The notes beneath the pieces are model-generated. The model saw nothing but the letters and a program-made list of their open reading frames with translations, did no database searches and was not told where the DNA came from. Below, one piece after another: positions 22,112 through 30,539 of a stretch of 33,563 nucleotides of DNA. The stretch is from Acidobacteriota bacterium (GTDB taxonomy: Bacteria; Actinomycetota; Acidimicrobiia; Acidimicrobiales; SHLQ01): NCBI GenBank assembly GCA_022562835.1, contig JADFOM010000001.1, forward strand, positions 1 to 33,563, read 5' to 3'. Position 1 is the first letter of the stretch, and each line of letters begins with the position of its first letter. The translations under genes and the position numbers were made by a program.

Positions 22112-23788
22112 TTGCAGACCGATGGCTTGTTAGAAGAGGTGCGTGCCGAACTTACCGGGCCCGGTGGGATGTTCGAGATCGGCACCGAAGAGGTGCGCGG
22201 TGAGCCGAGATCTGTCTGGGCTGGTCGCAGACGCAACCTCAACGAGCTGGTGGAGGGCTGTGCCAACCACGGCGACGCCGAGTTCCTTGTTCTAGGTGAC
22301 GTGCGCATTACCCATGCCGATTTTCTCAGACGAACAAACGCTCTGGCGCGCCGGCTGCGTGACGATTACGCCGTCTCGCCTGGTGACAGGGTCGCGATCT
22401 TCGCGGCGAACCGGCCGGAGTGGGTGATTACGTTCTATGCGGTTGCTCGTATAGGCGGCATCGTTGTTGCGATGAACGGGTGGTGGACCCGCGATGAGGC
22501 GGTCTATGGCCTCGATCTCGTGGACCCTGTTCTTTTGGTCGGTGATGCTAAGCGTCTCGCGCGGCTCGATGGGTTCGACCACGGCGCGGTCACACTCGAC
22601 CTCGACGAGGGTTTCGCCGAATTGATGGAAGGTGATGGCCCAGCGCCGCCGGTGAACCCGGCTGAGGACGATCCGGCCCTCATTCTTTTCACGAGTGGTA
22701 CCACGGGTCGTCCCAAGGGGGCCTTGATCTCGCATCGTGGGTTGATCGGATTCATAGACGGAATGATCTACCGCGGTGCCGAGGCTGCTTTCGTGAAGGC
22801 GCGCACCCACCCAGATTCGTTGAGCGCTCCACGTTCGCAGTTGATCACCCTCGCGACATCGCCGCTGTTTCATGTCTCCGGGCTCTTTGGTTCGACCCTT
22901 ATCGGTACGTCGGTCGGGTCAAAGCTGGTCTTTAGGAGCGGAAAGTTCGACGCTGACGAGGTGCTGGCATTGATCGAGGCTGAACGGGTGACGAGCTGGG
23001 GGGCGCTCGGGTCGATGGGTCCGCTCGTCGCACAGGCCGCGGCTGAATCGACCCGCGATCTTTCGAGCATCACAGGCATCGGATTCGGGGGAGCTCCTGT
23101 ATCGGAGACCGTGCAGAATCGTCTTCGAGAGGCCTTTCCGAACGCGGCGGCAAACTTCGGCATGGGTTACGGATCGAGTGAATCGGTTGCCGTCATCACA
23201 TCGATATCCGGAGCCGAGATGGTCGAACGGCCGGACTCATGCGGCACGGTCAACCCAACCTTCGACGTCGAGACACGTGACGATGATGGCAATGTGCTGC
23301 CCGAGGGCGCCGAGGGCGAGATCTTTGTGCGCAGCGCCTACACGATGCTCGGCTACTGGCGAAACGAGGAAGCGACCGCCTCGACCCTCATCGACGGCTG
23401 GCTGTCGACCGGTGACATCGGTCGCTTCGAAGATGGATATCTTTACATCAACTCTCGGGCACGGGACATGATCCTGCGCGCCGCTGAGAACATCTACCCG
23501 GTCGAGATCGAGCACCGGATCGAAGCGCACCCCGACGTAGCGGAGTGCGCCGTGCTGGGTGTCGATCACGCGACGCTTGGACAGGAGGTCTGCGCGGTCG
23601 TCGTGTTGAAGGGATCGGCTTCACTCGACGAGTCGGCAATGGGTACTTGGGTCGCCGAGACACTTGCTGGATTCAAAGTTCCGAGCGTCTGGCGTCAGCG
23701 AGACGAGCCCCTGCCGCGCAACGCGGCAGGCAAGGTCGTCAAGGATGTCTTGACCGGCGACCGTTCGCTCGATCAGATCGAGGAGTAG
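22112..23788 (+). CDS. AMP-dependent acyl-CoA synthetase/ligase
   Basis: The roughly 558-residue enzyme would activate a carboxylic acid with ATP and CoA through an acyl-adenylate. Signatures in order are LILFTSGTTGRPKGALISHRG (P-loop-like A3 motif), GYGSSESVAV (A5-like), then DGWLSTGDIGRFEDGYLYINSRARDMILRAAENIYPVEIEHRI (A7/A8 hinge). The C-terminal LPRNAAGKVVKDVL carries the catalytic Lys. The start is uncertain: AGGAG at 22102-22106 best serves the TTG at 22112 (five bases away) or GTG at 22109. The longer frame from ATG 22031 would run into the divergent nudix gene start and has no ribosome site. It converges with the small hotdog-like gene, whose stop lies inside this one's 3' end. Confidence 0.9.
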   Translation: MQTDGLLEEVRAELTGPGGMFEIGTEEVRGEPRSVWAGRRRNLNELVEGCANHGDAEFLVLGDVRITHADFLRRTNALARRLRDDYAVSPGDRVAIFAANRPEWVITFYAVARIGGIVVAMNGWWTRDEAVYGLDLVDPVLLVGDAKRLARLDGFDHGAVTLDLDEGFAELMEGDGPAPPVNPAEDDPALILFTSGTTGRPKGALISHRGLIGFIDGMIYRGAEAAFVKARTHPDSLSAPRSQLITLATSPLFHVSGLFGSTLIGTSVGSKLVFRSGKFDADEVLALIEAERVTSWGALGSMGPLVAQAAAESTRDLSSITGIGFGGAPVSETVQNRLREAFPNAAANFGMGYGSSESVAVITSISGAEMVERPDSCGTVNPTFDVETRDDDGNVLPEGAEGEIFVRSAYTMLGYWRNEEATASTLIDGWLSTGDIGRFEDGYLYINSRARDMILRAAENIYPVEIEHRIEAHPDVAECAVLGVDHATLGQEVCAVVVLKGSASLDESAMGTWVAETLAGFKVPSVWRQRDEPLPRNAAGKVVKDVLTGDRSLDQIEE

Positions 23789-24102
23789 GGAGAGGCTGTT
23801 GCGTCGGCGACGATGACATCGTCGAGCAGCATCGAGGCGCGCAACGAACCGTCGGCATGAGCACTGATTGACAGCTCGTAACGCCGATCGATCGGCACAG
23901 CCTTGCGAAGACGAATATCAAGATTGTGACCAGAGCTGCCCGAGGCGTTGGTGAAGGCCAGCTCGAAGGCTTCGCGCACCGCACTGACAGAAGCGAAACC
24001 GAACCCGGTCGAGTGGGTGGGACGGGCAACCCAGTACTCGGTGTGGCTACTACCCATGAGGCACTGTAGGCCTGCGGCGAGACCTCGTCTGTGAGCGGGC
24101 AC
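23773..24102 (-). CDS. Small hotdog-like protein, possible thioesterase
   Basis: The 109-residue product begins at GTG 24102, preceded by AGAGGA about 5 bases away. The middle has a helix-like stretch (HSTGFGFASVSAVREAFELAF). It is followed by alternating strands, LDIRLRKAVPIDRRYELSISA then GSLRASMLLDDVIVADATAS, the strand pattern of hotdog-fold thioesterases of the PaaI kind. It is shorter than the usual 130-150 residues and lacks an obvious catalytic Asp/Glu in the helix, so the assignment is tentative. It overlaps the 3' end of the acyl-CoA ligase by 16 bases in the opposite direction and is divergent from the copper-enzyme gene. Confidence 0.5.
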   Translation of the reverse strand: MPAHRRGLAAGLQCLMGSSHTEYWVARPTHSTGFGFASVSAVREAFELAFTNASGSSGHNLDIRLRKAVPIDRRYELSISAHADGSLRASMLLDDVIVADATASPYSSI

Positions 24103-24172
24103 GACTTCCTCTGCACCGTCGATGCGCTGCAGACGTGTGCCCTACGCCGCAATCTCCCCCATACTGGACGTC

Positions 24173-26275
24173 ATGAAAGCGTTCGTGGGATTGAAATGGG
24201 TACGTGTCGGTGCATTCGCGTTGGTTCTGATCGGTGTCGCCGCGTTGGTCACCAAGGATCAATGGGATTGGTTTTTCGAGCCCGACGATGCGCAGACGAC
24301 CGGTGTGTCCGCACCCACAATCGACGATGTCGGCGACAGCGAGCGGCTATACCGGATCTCGCCCGGCGCCGACTCGTCGGTGACCTACACGGTGCAGGAG
24401 CGCCTCGCCGGAACCTCCAAGAGTGCTTCGGGAACGACCGATGTGCTCGCTGGCGACATCGTCGTGAACCTCGAGGATCCGAGCCTGAGTCGGGTAGGTA
24501 CGATCGTCGTGAATGTCGAGATGTTCGAGTCGGATTCGCGTCTGCGCGATAAGCGAATCCGTCATGACTTCCTCGAGTCAACTCACTTTCCGTTCGCGAC
24601 ATTCGAAATGACCGAGGTCGAGGGGCTTCCCGACGCTGCAACCGACGGTAGGCCATCTGCGCTCACCATCACCGGCGATCTCACACTCAAGGAAACGACC
24701 GCACCTGTGACCTTCACCGGGCAGGCGACAATGGATGAGGACAAGCTGTCCGCGACCATGTCGACCACCCTATTGATGTCGGAGTTCGATATTGGACCCA
24801 TCAATATTGCCGGCCTGGTCCACACGTCCAATGAGATCGAAATGGACTTTGTGCTCGAGGCAGACCGCGTCGCGCTCGACAGTGCCGCCCCCGACGAGTC
24901 CGAACTGGCCGTTGCACCCTCACTTCCCGAACACGGAGAGGGGAATTTCTCCGAGGGCGTCCAGCCCATCCTCGAGGCGCGCTGCGTGAGTTGTCACACC
25001 ACCGTCGACGGACCGGGTTCGAGCACCTGGGCGCTCGATACCGCTGGCGACGCTGCCGAGATCGCCGAGGACATCGCGTTGGTCACCCAGTCCAGGTACA
25101 TGCCGCCTTGGCCGGCGTCGGACATGAGCCTCAAGTTCGAACACGACTATTCGCTCACCGGCGAGCAGGTCACCACCATTGCGCAGTGGGCTGAGTCCGG
25201 CGGCGGGCTCGACGTACCACCGGACACCAAACTTGAGGCGGGCGACGATTTGTTCGAACCGATCCAACGTGATCAGGTCGTCCCGCCGGCCGATCCCTAC
25301 ATTGGCAGTCTCGATCGTCCCGACGATTATCGGTGTCAGGTCCATGAGATCGCCGACCCCGAAGGTAATGGCACCTGGCTCAAGGGTATTGCGTTCGAAC
25401 CTGACGCGACCGAGATTGTGCACCACTCCATCATCTACCGCGTGCCGGAGTCGGGCCGAGCCGAGGTAGAGCGTCTCGACGGTGCTGACGGGAGTCCCGG
25501 CTGGACCTGTTTCGGACTGTCCAATCTGCAATCGCCTGGCGTCGGGTCCATCGGCGGATGGGCACCAGGTCAGCAACCGACGGTCTACCCCGACGGTGTA
25601 GGTCTCTATCTGGCCCCAGGCGACCTGATCGTCAATCAGATTCACTATCACTACGACGACTCGACGCCACCGGATTCCTCAGAGCTCGTGTTCGACACGA
25701 TTAGTGAAGCCGAGATCTCTGCTTCGGGCGAGACGATGCGTTCCATCAGGGGTCGTTCCTATCTGACGCCGGCCGAGGGTCCATGTACCCCCGAAGAGGT
25801 CGGACCGCTGTGCGATCGCGACGCGGTGCTCGACGACATCGACCAAAAGTACGGTGGCGTCGCTCGCTACATACCGAATTTTGTGTTGGGCAGATGTGGG
25901 GGCACGGTCGACGACTATGACGACCTTGATGGTTCGGTGTTCTACAGCGCGTGCGAATTGCCAGCTGGCGATTTCGGCAAGCTACGGTCGGTGCTCGGCC
26001 ATATGCACGAATTTGGTAAGGCCTACCGGATGACCCTCAATCCAGGAACGCCCGACGAGCGGATCTTGCTCGACATTCCGACCTGGAGCTTCGAGTGGCA
26101 GCTCTACTATGTGCCGACTGAGGACATAACGATCAAGCCCGGAGACTCTTATCTGTTCGAGTGTTGGTGGGACCGCTCACTTGTGTACATGGAGGAACCG
26201 CGTTACATAACGTGGAACGAGGGCACCGTCGATGAGATGTGCTTTTCCGGCGTGAGCGTCGTCCCAGAGAAGTAG
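24173..26275 (+). CDS. YceI / c-type heme / copper type II monooxygenase fusion
   Basis: The 700-residue exported protein joins three modules. After an N-terminal membrane segment (about 9-27), residues 58-235 form a YceI-like lipocalin: VQERLAG, then VGTIVVNVEMFESDSRLRDKRIRHDFLES, FATFEMTEVEG and GDLTLKETTAPVTFTG. A single heme site CVSCH lies at 271-275 within a small cytochrome-like domain (HYMPPWP-type PPWPASDM, 311-318). The C-terminal half matches copper type II ascorbate-dependent monooxygenases. It has HH at 417-418, the HYH pair at 491-493, HMHEFG with His610 and His612, and Met689 in DEMCFSG. That is the complete ligand set of the two copper sites in PHM/DBH enzymes. It would hydroxylate a C-H bond outside the membrane, with heme as a possible electron donor. 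ATG 24173 begins a normal anchor; an earlier in-frame ATG (24122) lacks one. Confidence 0.85.
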   Translation: MKAFVGLKWVRVGAFALVLIGVAALVTKDQWDWFFEPDDAQTTGVSAPTIDDVGDSERLYRISPGADSSVTYTVQERLAGTSKSASGTTDVLAGDIVVNLEDPSLSRVGTIVVNVEMFESDSRLRDKRIRHDFLESTHFPFATFEMTEVEGLPDAATDGRPSALTITGDLTLKETTAPVTFTGQATMDEDKLSATMSTTLLMSEFDIGPINIAGLVHTSNEIEMDFVLEADRVALDSAAPDESELAVAPSLPEHGEGNFSEGVQPILEARCVSCHTTVDGPGSSTWALDTAGDAAEIAEDIALVTQSRYMPPWPASDMSLKFEHDYSLTGEQVTTIAQWAESGGGLDVPPDTKLEAGDDLFEPIQRDQVVPPADPYIGSLDRPDDYRCQVHEIADPEGNGTWLKGIAFEPDATEIVHHSIIYRVPESGRAEVERLDGADGSPGWTCFGLSNLQSPGVGSIGGWAPGQQPTVYPDGVGLYLAPGDLIVNQIHYHYDDSTPPDSSELVFDTISEAEISASGETMRSIRGRSYLTPAEGPCTPEEVGPLCDRDAVLDDIDQKYGGVARYIPNFVLGRCGGTVDDYDDLDGSVFYSACELPAGDFGKLRSVLGHMHEFGKAYRMTLNPGTPDERILLDIPTWSFEWQLYYVPTEDITIKPGDSYLFECWWDRSLVYMEEPRYITWNEGTVDEMCFSGVSVVPEK

Positions 26276-26285
26276 TTAGGGAACT

Positions 26286-26316
26286 TTCACAAGTTCGGCT
26301 GGTTACGCGCGATAAT
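26286..26316 (+). promoter_or_regulatory. Predicted promoter of the PhyH gene
   Basis: TTCACA (26286-26291) and GATAAT (26311-26316) are 19 bases apart, each five of six to consensus; the spacing is slightly long. They lie between the copper-enzyme stop and the PhyH ATG, leaving about a 30-base leader. Confidence 0.4.
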
Positions 26317-26351
26317 TAAGAAGGCCGAAACACGACTGCGAGGTTCCCACG

Positions 26352-27617
26352 ATGTCGATCGATACGAGATCTCGTCTGCGATGCGAGGTTCGCCCGCTCA
26401 CAACCGACGAGGTTTTCGATGAGTTGTTGCCAGCAGCTATCGCGCTGTGCGGAACGCTGGCCGGTCGCGGGATCGAATATCAGGAACTGCCACCGCTCGG
26501 CCTCGACGTCGATGGCCGCTCCGTCACTCTCTCCGCGCGCAACGGTGCTGCCTACATCGAGACGGGCCTCGACGATGCGGGCGTGATCGCCGAGCTCGAA
26601 GGTGAGGCGCTGTCCAATTTGGTCCAAGACGTGCAGACGACAATGGGTCTTGCCATGACGTCGCGTGCGAAGGTTACGAGTGGATCGCTCGATGACTGGA
26701 TCGCATGGGAACCAGCCCTGCGAGCACTATTGGACGGTCGGGCGGTGCACGAGGCCGGCGACGTCGAGATGTTTGACCGCGACGGTGACCCACTCGACCT
26801 CACACGGTCGTTCGGTCCCGACGATGACCGCGACGAGATCGCACATTTCATAGAGCAGGCCGGGTTCTTGCACCTTCGCGATGTCTTTGGCGAGGGTGAG
26901 ATGGCGGCGGTCGACGCAGACATCGAATCGAGTCTTGCGGAGGCGGTGGACGGCGACGACGGCTACTGGTGGGCAACAAACGGTAGCGGCGAGACCCTGC
27001 CGGTGCGCGTGTTGTGGTTCCACGAGCGTTCCGAGACCTTGCGCGAACTGCTGTCCGATTCTCGCCTGCAATGGCTTGCCGAACTAACTGGAGACGACCA
27101 CAACGGCGACAACCTGGGGGCCGAGGGTCTCATCAAACCGCTCGACATAGTGAATGGATTGTCCGACCTTCCATGGCACAAGGACTGCGGGCAGGGAGGC
27201 CATTCCTATCAATGCAGCGGGATGACCGTTGGCATCTCGGTGACCGGCGCGGATCGGCTCAGCGGTGCGCTTGGGGTGATACCGGGCTCACATCGGGCGA
27301 ACACAGTCCCGTTCATGCGTGACCGCAAGCTCGACTTGCAGCCAATCATGCTGGAAACCCGCACGGGCGATGTGACGGTGCACTGCAGCGACACGTTGCA
27401 TCGGGCCCACCCACCGATAGAGCAACCCCGCAAGGTCGTCTATTCGGGATTTAGATTGAACCCTCGAGACGAGGACCGCTTCGATGCGCCGTCGACCGAA
27501 ACAGTTCGGGCGGCACGCTCGGCCTTGACAGATGTGCGTGACCGCATCGAAGCGGCCGACAATTCTGATAATGACCGGCGATTCAAGGCAGACATCTCCG
27601 GGGTCAAGTCTCACTAA
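26352..27617 (+). CDS. Phytanoyl-CoA dioxygenase (PhyH) family protein
   Basis: The 421-residue protein has a C-terminal PhyH domain (about 155-390) of Fe(II)/2-oxoglutarate oxygenases. FIEQAGFLHLRDVFGEGEM is the family's opening helix. The facial triad is visible as LPWHKDCGQGGHS (His and Asp) and the distal His in SDTLHRAHPP. RKVVYSGFRL carries the 2-oxoglutarate-binding Arg. The first 150 residues are unlike the family and look like a separate alpha/beta module rich in acidic residues; I do not recognise it. The C-terminal residues ISGVKSH and the stop codon are encoded by the left arm of the inverted repeat at 27600-27642, so the natural end may have been altered when the repeat arrived. 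The substrate is unknown. Confidence 0.85.
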   Translation: MSIDTRSRLRCEVRPLTTDEVFDELLPAAIALCGTLAGRGIEYQELPPLGLDVDGRSVTLSARNGAAYIETGLDDAGVIAELEGEALSNLVQDVQTTMGLAMTSRAKVTSGSLDDWIAWEPALRALLDGRAVHEAGDVEMFDRDGDPLDLTRSFGPDDDRDEIAHFIEQAGFLHLRDVFGEGEMAAVDADIESSLAEAVDGDDGYWWATNGSGETLPVRVLWFHERSETLRELLSDSRLQWLAELTGDDHNGDNLGAEGLIKPLDIVNGLSDLPWHKDCGQGGHSYQCSGMTVGISVTGADRLSGALGVIPGSHRANTVPFMRDRKLDLQPIMLETRTGDVTVHCSDTLHRAHPPIEQPRKVVYSGFRLNPRDEDRFDAPSTETVRAARSALTDVRDRIEAADNSDNDRRFKADISGVKSH

Positions 27618-27642
27618 CTACTAACTACAACTAACTGGGTCA
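27600..27642. repeat. Left arm of the inverted repeat bracketing the 27651-28784 gene
   Basis: Bases 27600-27635 are the exact reverse complement of 28841-28876 (36 of 36). After one mismatch, a further six bases match (27637-27642 with 28834-28839). The arm begins GGGGTCAAGTCTCACTAACT and contains the micro-repeat ACTAACT two times plus a variant. It runs across the last codons of the PhyH gene. Confidence 0.9.
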
Positions 27643-27650
27643 AGGCTTCG

Positions 27651-28784
27651 CTAGGTGGGAGCGACGGCCTCGAGAGAATCGAACCCGTAGGGCAAATACA
27701 GTCCTGCCGAGAGGTTCTCATGCATGCCGTACCCGATGCGCCCATCGTCGGTCTCATGGCGACAGAGCGTTTCGTTGAGCCAGGCAATCTCGAGCCGATC
27801 GGTGGGCTCACCGACCTCGATGACAACCCCCTCGACCTTTTCCTGCTCGCCTTGCCAGACACCGTGGCCCCAGTACCCGTCGTAAATATATCCAGATCCG
27901 GCCTTGAGGTAGACGGTCCGCAACGGTGTGGTCTTGATGCGTAGGTCTGAGGCCCCGTCGCCGCTGAACCACAGTTCCGCTCGCGCTACTTCACGCGTTC
28001 CAGCATGGTATTCGATGTCGATTTCTGGTCGACCAAGCTGTTCAGGCGGCCGTTCGTCGCCCAGGTTGTAGAGGAGTACGGCCTCCTCGAGGATCCGGCG
28101 ACCAGCGTGATCGTTATCGATCGTGATCTTGACCATGTGGTCGTCGAATTGGATGGGTAGCCAGTTGTGAAAGAACCCCATCGGTGCGTCCGGTGCACGT
28201 TTTGCTCCGATGCCTTTGGGTTCAGGTTCACCGATGCCGTGACGTATTCCCCAGCTGTGGTCTCTGGCGCCAGCCCAACGGCCGGGGGAAACTTCGCGCC
28301 GCTCGCCATCGATCTCGATCCAGCCGCTGTAGTTGCCTACGTGGGCGAGGCGGTAGGTCTCCTGCGTGACTCTCGAGCCAACCCGTGACCAGGATTTTGG
28401 CTCGGGCAGGGCCTCGGTGCTGGCTGTGAATGTGACGTCGAGTGCGATTCCCCATTCGTTAGGTTCACACACAAGTCGCAGCGATCGTAGGCCTTCGATG
28501 ACCTCGACGCGAAGCGGTCCTACAGCTGTATCCATGCGGTCCGCTCCCAACTCGCGTGAGGCCCGCACAGTTGTTTGAACCTCACCGTGCGAAACGCTGA
28601 CGAACGCGTCCGTCACTCCCAGATTGGGGTACTGGCCCATTCCGAAAACCATAAACAACGAGTCATCCGACGCGTGCATGTTGAAGTAGTAGCGGTCATA
28701 GAAGTGGCGATCGCTGGTGCCGACCGTGTCGATCGGTTCGGGTATCTGATGTATGAGGTAGTCATCCGCCGTGCTGAGTGGCAT
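27651..28784 (-). CDS. Unknown protein, possible lipocalin-like (CrtC/AttH type)
   Basis: The 377-residue soluble protein has no signal peptide. It is rich in beta-strand pattern, with repeated Trp/Tyr-Gly elements: DHSWGIRHGIG, FFHNWLPIQFDDH, GSGYIYDGYWGHGVW and GRIGYGMHENLSAGLYLPYGF. The motif GRWAGARDHSWG is, from memory, characteristic of actinobacterial proteins placed near the carotenoid-hydratase/AttH lipocalin group or DUF7064; the function is not known. ATG 28784 has AAAGGA upstream; the open frame continues 42 bases further without a ribosome site. It is on the minus strand, opposite both neighbours, and stands inside a perfect 36-bp inverted repeat. Confidence 0.7.
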   Translation of the reverse strand: MPLSTADDYLIHQIPEPIDTVGTSDRHFYDRYYFNMHASDDSLFMVFGMGQYPNLGVTDAFVSVSHGEVQTTVRASRELGADRMDTAVGPLRVEVIEGLRSLRLVCEPNEWGIALDVTFTASTEALPEPKSWSRVGSRVTQETYRLAHVGNYSGWIEIDGERREVSPGRWAGARDHSWGIRHGIGEPEPKGIGAKRAPDAPMGFFHNWLPIQFDDHMVKITIDNDHAGRRILEEAVLLYNLGDERPPEQLGRPEIDIEYHAGTREVARAELWFSGDGASDLRIKTTPLRTVYLKAGSGYIYDGYWGHGVWQGEQEKVEGVVIEVGEPTDRLEIAWLNETLCRHETDDGRIGYGMHENLSAGLYLPYGFDSLEAVAPT

Positions 28785-28802
28785 GGCACGTCCTTTCGGT
28801 CT

Positions 28803-28840
28803 GGGGTCAAAGCATTGCACGATCAACGGGGTCTGACCCC
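28803..28840. repeat. GGGGTCA / GGGGTCTGACCCC palindromes
   Basis: GGGGTCA starts at 28803 and the perfect odd palindrome GGGGTCTGACCCC at 28828-28840. Together they form an inverted pair (GGGGTCA with TGACCCC). The second overlaps the inner end of the right repeat arm. The motif has the same design as GGTGTCAGACACC at 6672-6746, with two bases changed symmetrically. Confidence 0.7.
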
Positions 28841-28876
28841 GTTAGTTGTAGTTAGTAGTTAGTGAGACTTGACCCC
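28834..28876. repeat. Right arm of the inverted repeat bracketing the 27651-28784 gene
   Basis: This arm is the exact reverse complement of 27600-27635 over 28841-28876, plus six further matches inward. Its outer end CTTGACCCC places a TTGACC -35-like box (28869-28874) just before the amidase gene and may contribute to that promoter. The similarity of the arms stops sharply at 28876. Confidence 0.9.
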
Positions 28877-28900
28877 ATTGATGCGCGAATATGCATGTAT

Positions 28901-30415
28901 ATGGTTGAAACCCCTTGGACAGGCGATGCGTGCTCACTTGTTGACGCGTTTCGCGCAGGCGATAGATCACCGATCGAAGAACTCGAGGCGACGCTCGCAG
29001 CAATCGAGGCATCCGAGCTGAACTGTTTCTCGTATCTCGACTTCGAACGCGCAAGGGAGACAGCGGCCTCGGCTGATGTGAGTCTGCCGTTCGGCGGACT
29101 GCCGATGGGTATCAAGGAACTCGAGCCTGTCAAGGACTGGCCCTGGACCGAGGCATCACTCGTCTTTGCCGACCGCGTCTCAGATCACGACGGCACGATC
29201 ATGTCGCGCCTGCGCGCAGGCGGAATCGTCCCCGTGGGCCAAACAACCGCGAGCGAATTCGGCGGGCTCAACGTCAGCGTCACCAAGATCAACGGGGTGA
29301 CGGGAAACCCATGGGACCCGTCACGTTCAGCGGGCGGGTCTTCGGGCGGAAGCGCTGCAGCAGTGGTTGGTGGACTCGTACCGCTGGCCAGCGGAGGCGA
29401 CGGCGGAGGATCGATTCGGATCCCCGCCGGCTACAACGGCCTATTGGGAATGAAGGGAACCTACGGGAGAATCCCTCGAGGTCCGCACACTCAGATAGCA
29501 CCGTTGACAGTGGTGCTAGGTTGCCTAGCCCGTTCGGTGCGCGATGCTGCCCGCTTCTATGACGTCTGCGCCGGATATCACCCAGCGGACCCAACGAGCC
29601 TTCCTGATGTCGACGGCTGGGAATCGAATCTTGGAAGTCACGATCTGAAGGGCCGCACCGTAGTCGTCGATCCCACTCTTGGTGGGGTGGTGGTCGATCC
29701 GAAATCCCAGAAGGTGGTGCTCGAGGCAGCTGAGGCCCTGATCGCAGAATTGGGCCTCAAACGAATTGAGTCGCCGGTGACGATGCCACGTCTCGGAGCG
29801 ATGTGGATGATGGGCAACGTCACAACGTTGCTAAATGACCTTGGCGATCTCTGGCCGCGCTGCGCGGAGGACTTGACCGACGAGGTGCGGGTCGGACTGC
29901 AACTCACCGACGCGCTGTACAACCTGCGTGTCGCGTCGGCAGGTGAGGCAGACAGGACCGCGATGAACGACACGATGGGTGAGATGTTCGCGGCCGCCGA
30001 CTTCGTGATCACATCGACGAACCCCGGGCCTGCGTTTTCAGCAGAAAACCCGATGAGCAGCGACGAAAAATCTTTCATCGACTACGCAAAGGGCGGCCGG
30101 GTGACCCGGTTGGGGTTCAGAGCCGCGATGAAGACAGCGAGCATGGCCGCCGGTGTCGCCCCGAAACTGCCCAACGCACTGGTTCGCCTCGCCACGTCGC
30201 GTGCCGAACATTTGCTCGACATGGGAGCGTTGACCATTCCGGCGAACATCGCAGGAAATCCGGCGGTGTCGATTCCTGCCGGGCAGGTCGATGGACTTCC
30301 AGTCGGCATGCAGGTGATTGGACGCCATCACTGCGATGCCGTGTTGTTCGATGTTGCTCTCGCCGCGGAGCGCAGTCGTCCGTGGCCGTTGGTTGTGCCG
30401 AACGCTCCCGCGTGA
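28901..30415 (+). CDS. Amidase (amidase-signature family)
   Basis: The 504-residue hydrolase cleaves carboxylic amides with a Ser-cisSer-Lys triad. The Lys is in LPMGIKELEPV, the cis-Ser in SRSAGGSSGGSAAAV, and the nucleophile Ser in SGGDGGGSIRIPAGYNGLLGMKGTYGRIP. ALTIPANIAGNPAVSIPAG and GLPVGMQVIGRHHCDAVLF close the domain. Other members are GatA-like or act on small amides; the absence of Gat neighbours argues for a catabolic amidase. The start is ATG 28901 or 28895 (in frame); GTG 28862 would put the repeat arm into the protein and is less likely. No clear ribosome site is seen, and a TTGACC box from the repeat lies upstream. It is followed by 124 bases without a gene. Confidence 0.9.
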   Translation: MVETPWTGDACSLVDAFRAGDRSPIEELEATLAAIEASELNCFSYLDFERARETAASADVSLPFGGLPMGIKELEPVKDWPWTEASLVFADRVSDHDGTIMSRLRAGGIVPVGQTTASEFGGLNVSVTKINGVTGNPWDPSRSAGGSSGGSAAAVVGGLVPLASGGDGGGSIRIPAGYNGLLGMKGTYGRIPRGPHTQIAPLTVVLGCLARSVRDAARFYDVCAGYHPADPTSLPDVDGWESNLGSHDLKGRTVVVDPTLGGVVVDPKSQKVVLEAAEALIAELGLKRIESPVTMPRLGAMWMMGNVTTLLNDLGDLWPRCAEDLTDEVRVGLQLTDALYNLRVASAGEADRTAMNDTMGEMFAAADFVITSTNPGPAFSAENPMSSDEKSFIDYAKGGRVTRLGFRAAMKTASMAAGVAPKLPNALVRLATSRAEHLLDMGALTIPANIAGNPAVSIPAGQVDGLPVGMQVIGRHHCDAVLFDVALAAERSRPWPLVVPNAPA

Positions 30416-30539
30416 TCTGCACGTCAATCGTCGATGACGAGAGGATGTGAGCCGCACACCTGAGACGTGGTCGTTGCATAGGCGTGGGCGGTTGCATCGT
30501 AAGGTCTACGGTGCGGGGATATCGCTGGAGAGCAGGGTC

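Noticed and set aside
27600..28876. A classical insertion sequence
   Set aside because: The enclosed gene has no transposase motifs, and no target-site duplication was seen at the outer ends of the arms. The unit is reported as an inverted repeat only.
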